Source of the DNA: Oscillospiraceae bacterium
GTDB lineage: Bacteria; Bacillota; Clostridia; Oscillospirales; Acutalibacteraceae
Direction of reading: 5' to 3'
Assembly (NCBI GenBank): GCA_015066045.1
Contig: SVPD01000014.1
Span: 1-50,300, forward strand
DNA length: 50,300 nucleotides
Each line of letters starts with the position of its first letter. Position 1 is the stretch's first letter. The notes under the pieces are model-generated. The model was not told the DNA's origin. It made no database searches and saw only the letters and a program-made list of their open reading frames with translations. The position numbers and the translations under genes were made by a program. Positions 50,161 through 50,300 of the stretch are shown here, piece by piece.

Positions 50161-50300
50161 AATAAAAAACAAGGGGGCTGTTGCAGTAAGATGCAGAAGG
50201 CGTTTTCTTCGCTCCGAAGATGTATGATTATACCTCGAGAGGGCGAAAAAACGTCTAAAAAAGCAAATATTTATTATATGCAACACCATATTATTCCGTA
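50161..50300 (-). repeat. Dispersed repeat, copy 2, reaching the window edge
   Basis: The reverse complement matches 47097-47213, with a 20-base insertion containing a CTTCG-CTC-CGAAG hairpin (50200-50220 region). The copy reaches the right edge and may continue beyond it. Together with copy 1 it brackets the nitroreductase, ECF and lipase genes in inverted orientation. Confidence 0.85.

Overview
The window looks like chromosomal DNA of a strictly anaerobic Clostridia (Firmicutes), probably a gut Oscillospirales/Ruminococcaceae-type bacterium. The evidence is consensus sigma-A promoters (TTGACA-17-TATAAT type), AGGAGG ribosome sites, a perfect CIRCE operator before groESL, a yybP-ykoY manganese riboswitch, an Rrf2-iscS-iscU mini-operon, VanRS-type and OmpR-type two-component pairs, and an electron-bifurcating [FeFe]-hydrogenase operon with a PduL-type phosphotransacylase elsewhere. 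The genus assignment is inference. I see no rRNA, tRNA, CRISPR, phage or insertion sequence.

1-10.0 kb: a MarR-controlled heterodimeric ABC exporter (one subunit runs off the left edge) is divergent from a second MarR-led operon. That operon encodes an exported, C-terminally anchored, internally duplicated protein of unknown function and a fused MacB-like ATPase-permease. The intergenic region holds two perfect or near-perfect promoters and several palindromic operators. 10.0-12.4 kb: iscR-like regulator, cysteine desulfurase and IscU scaffold. 12.4-15.6 kb: a P2-type cation ATPase under a yybP-ykoY riboswitch, which points to Mn2+ export. 15.6-20.3 kb: a duplicated membrane protein, a 5'-deoxynucleotidase (YfbR), PduL, a uracil-DNA glycosylase and a truncated MocR-type regulator. 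20.3-25.7 kb: a split chromate-type transporter, an esterase, a conserved hypothetical, an FAD dehydrogenase and a DUF6512 membrane protein.

25.7-31 kb: a class B penicillin-binding protein, groES-groEL, TrmO and a VanY-type carboxypeptidase. 31-38 kb: a five-gene minus-strand operon (response regulator, histidine kinase, RlmD-like methyltransferase, Nim-like flavoprotein, and an acyltransferase broken by one amber codon). It is divergent from a VanRS-like pair. An 11-bp-phased TTAAGA motif sits before vanR and also before the vanY-type gene, suggesting one cell-wall regulon. 38-41.6 kb: MnmA, an AT-rich PnuC with a structured leader, and a secreted GH5 glucanase. 42-47 kb: the hydrogenase operon (HydC/NuoE, a HATPase protein, a small 2Fe-2S protein, HydB/NuoF, HydA), which couples H2 formation to NADH and ferredoxin oxidation.

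47-50.3 kb: an accessory-looking segment (nitroreductase-like protein, ECF S component, family I.5-like lipase) lies between two inverted copies of a ~120-140 bp repeat. A GC-rich cloverleaf-folding palindrome sits at its left end. Starts were often moved from the longest ORF to the ATG or TTG with a proper ribosome-binding site; each such choice is stated.
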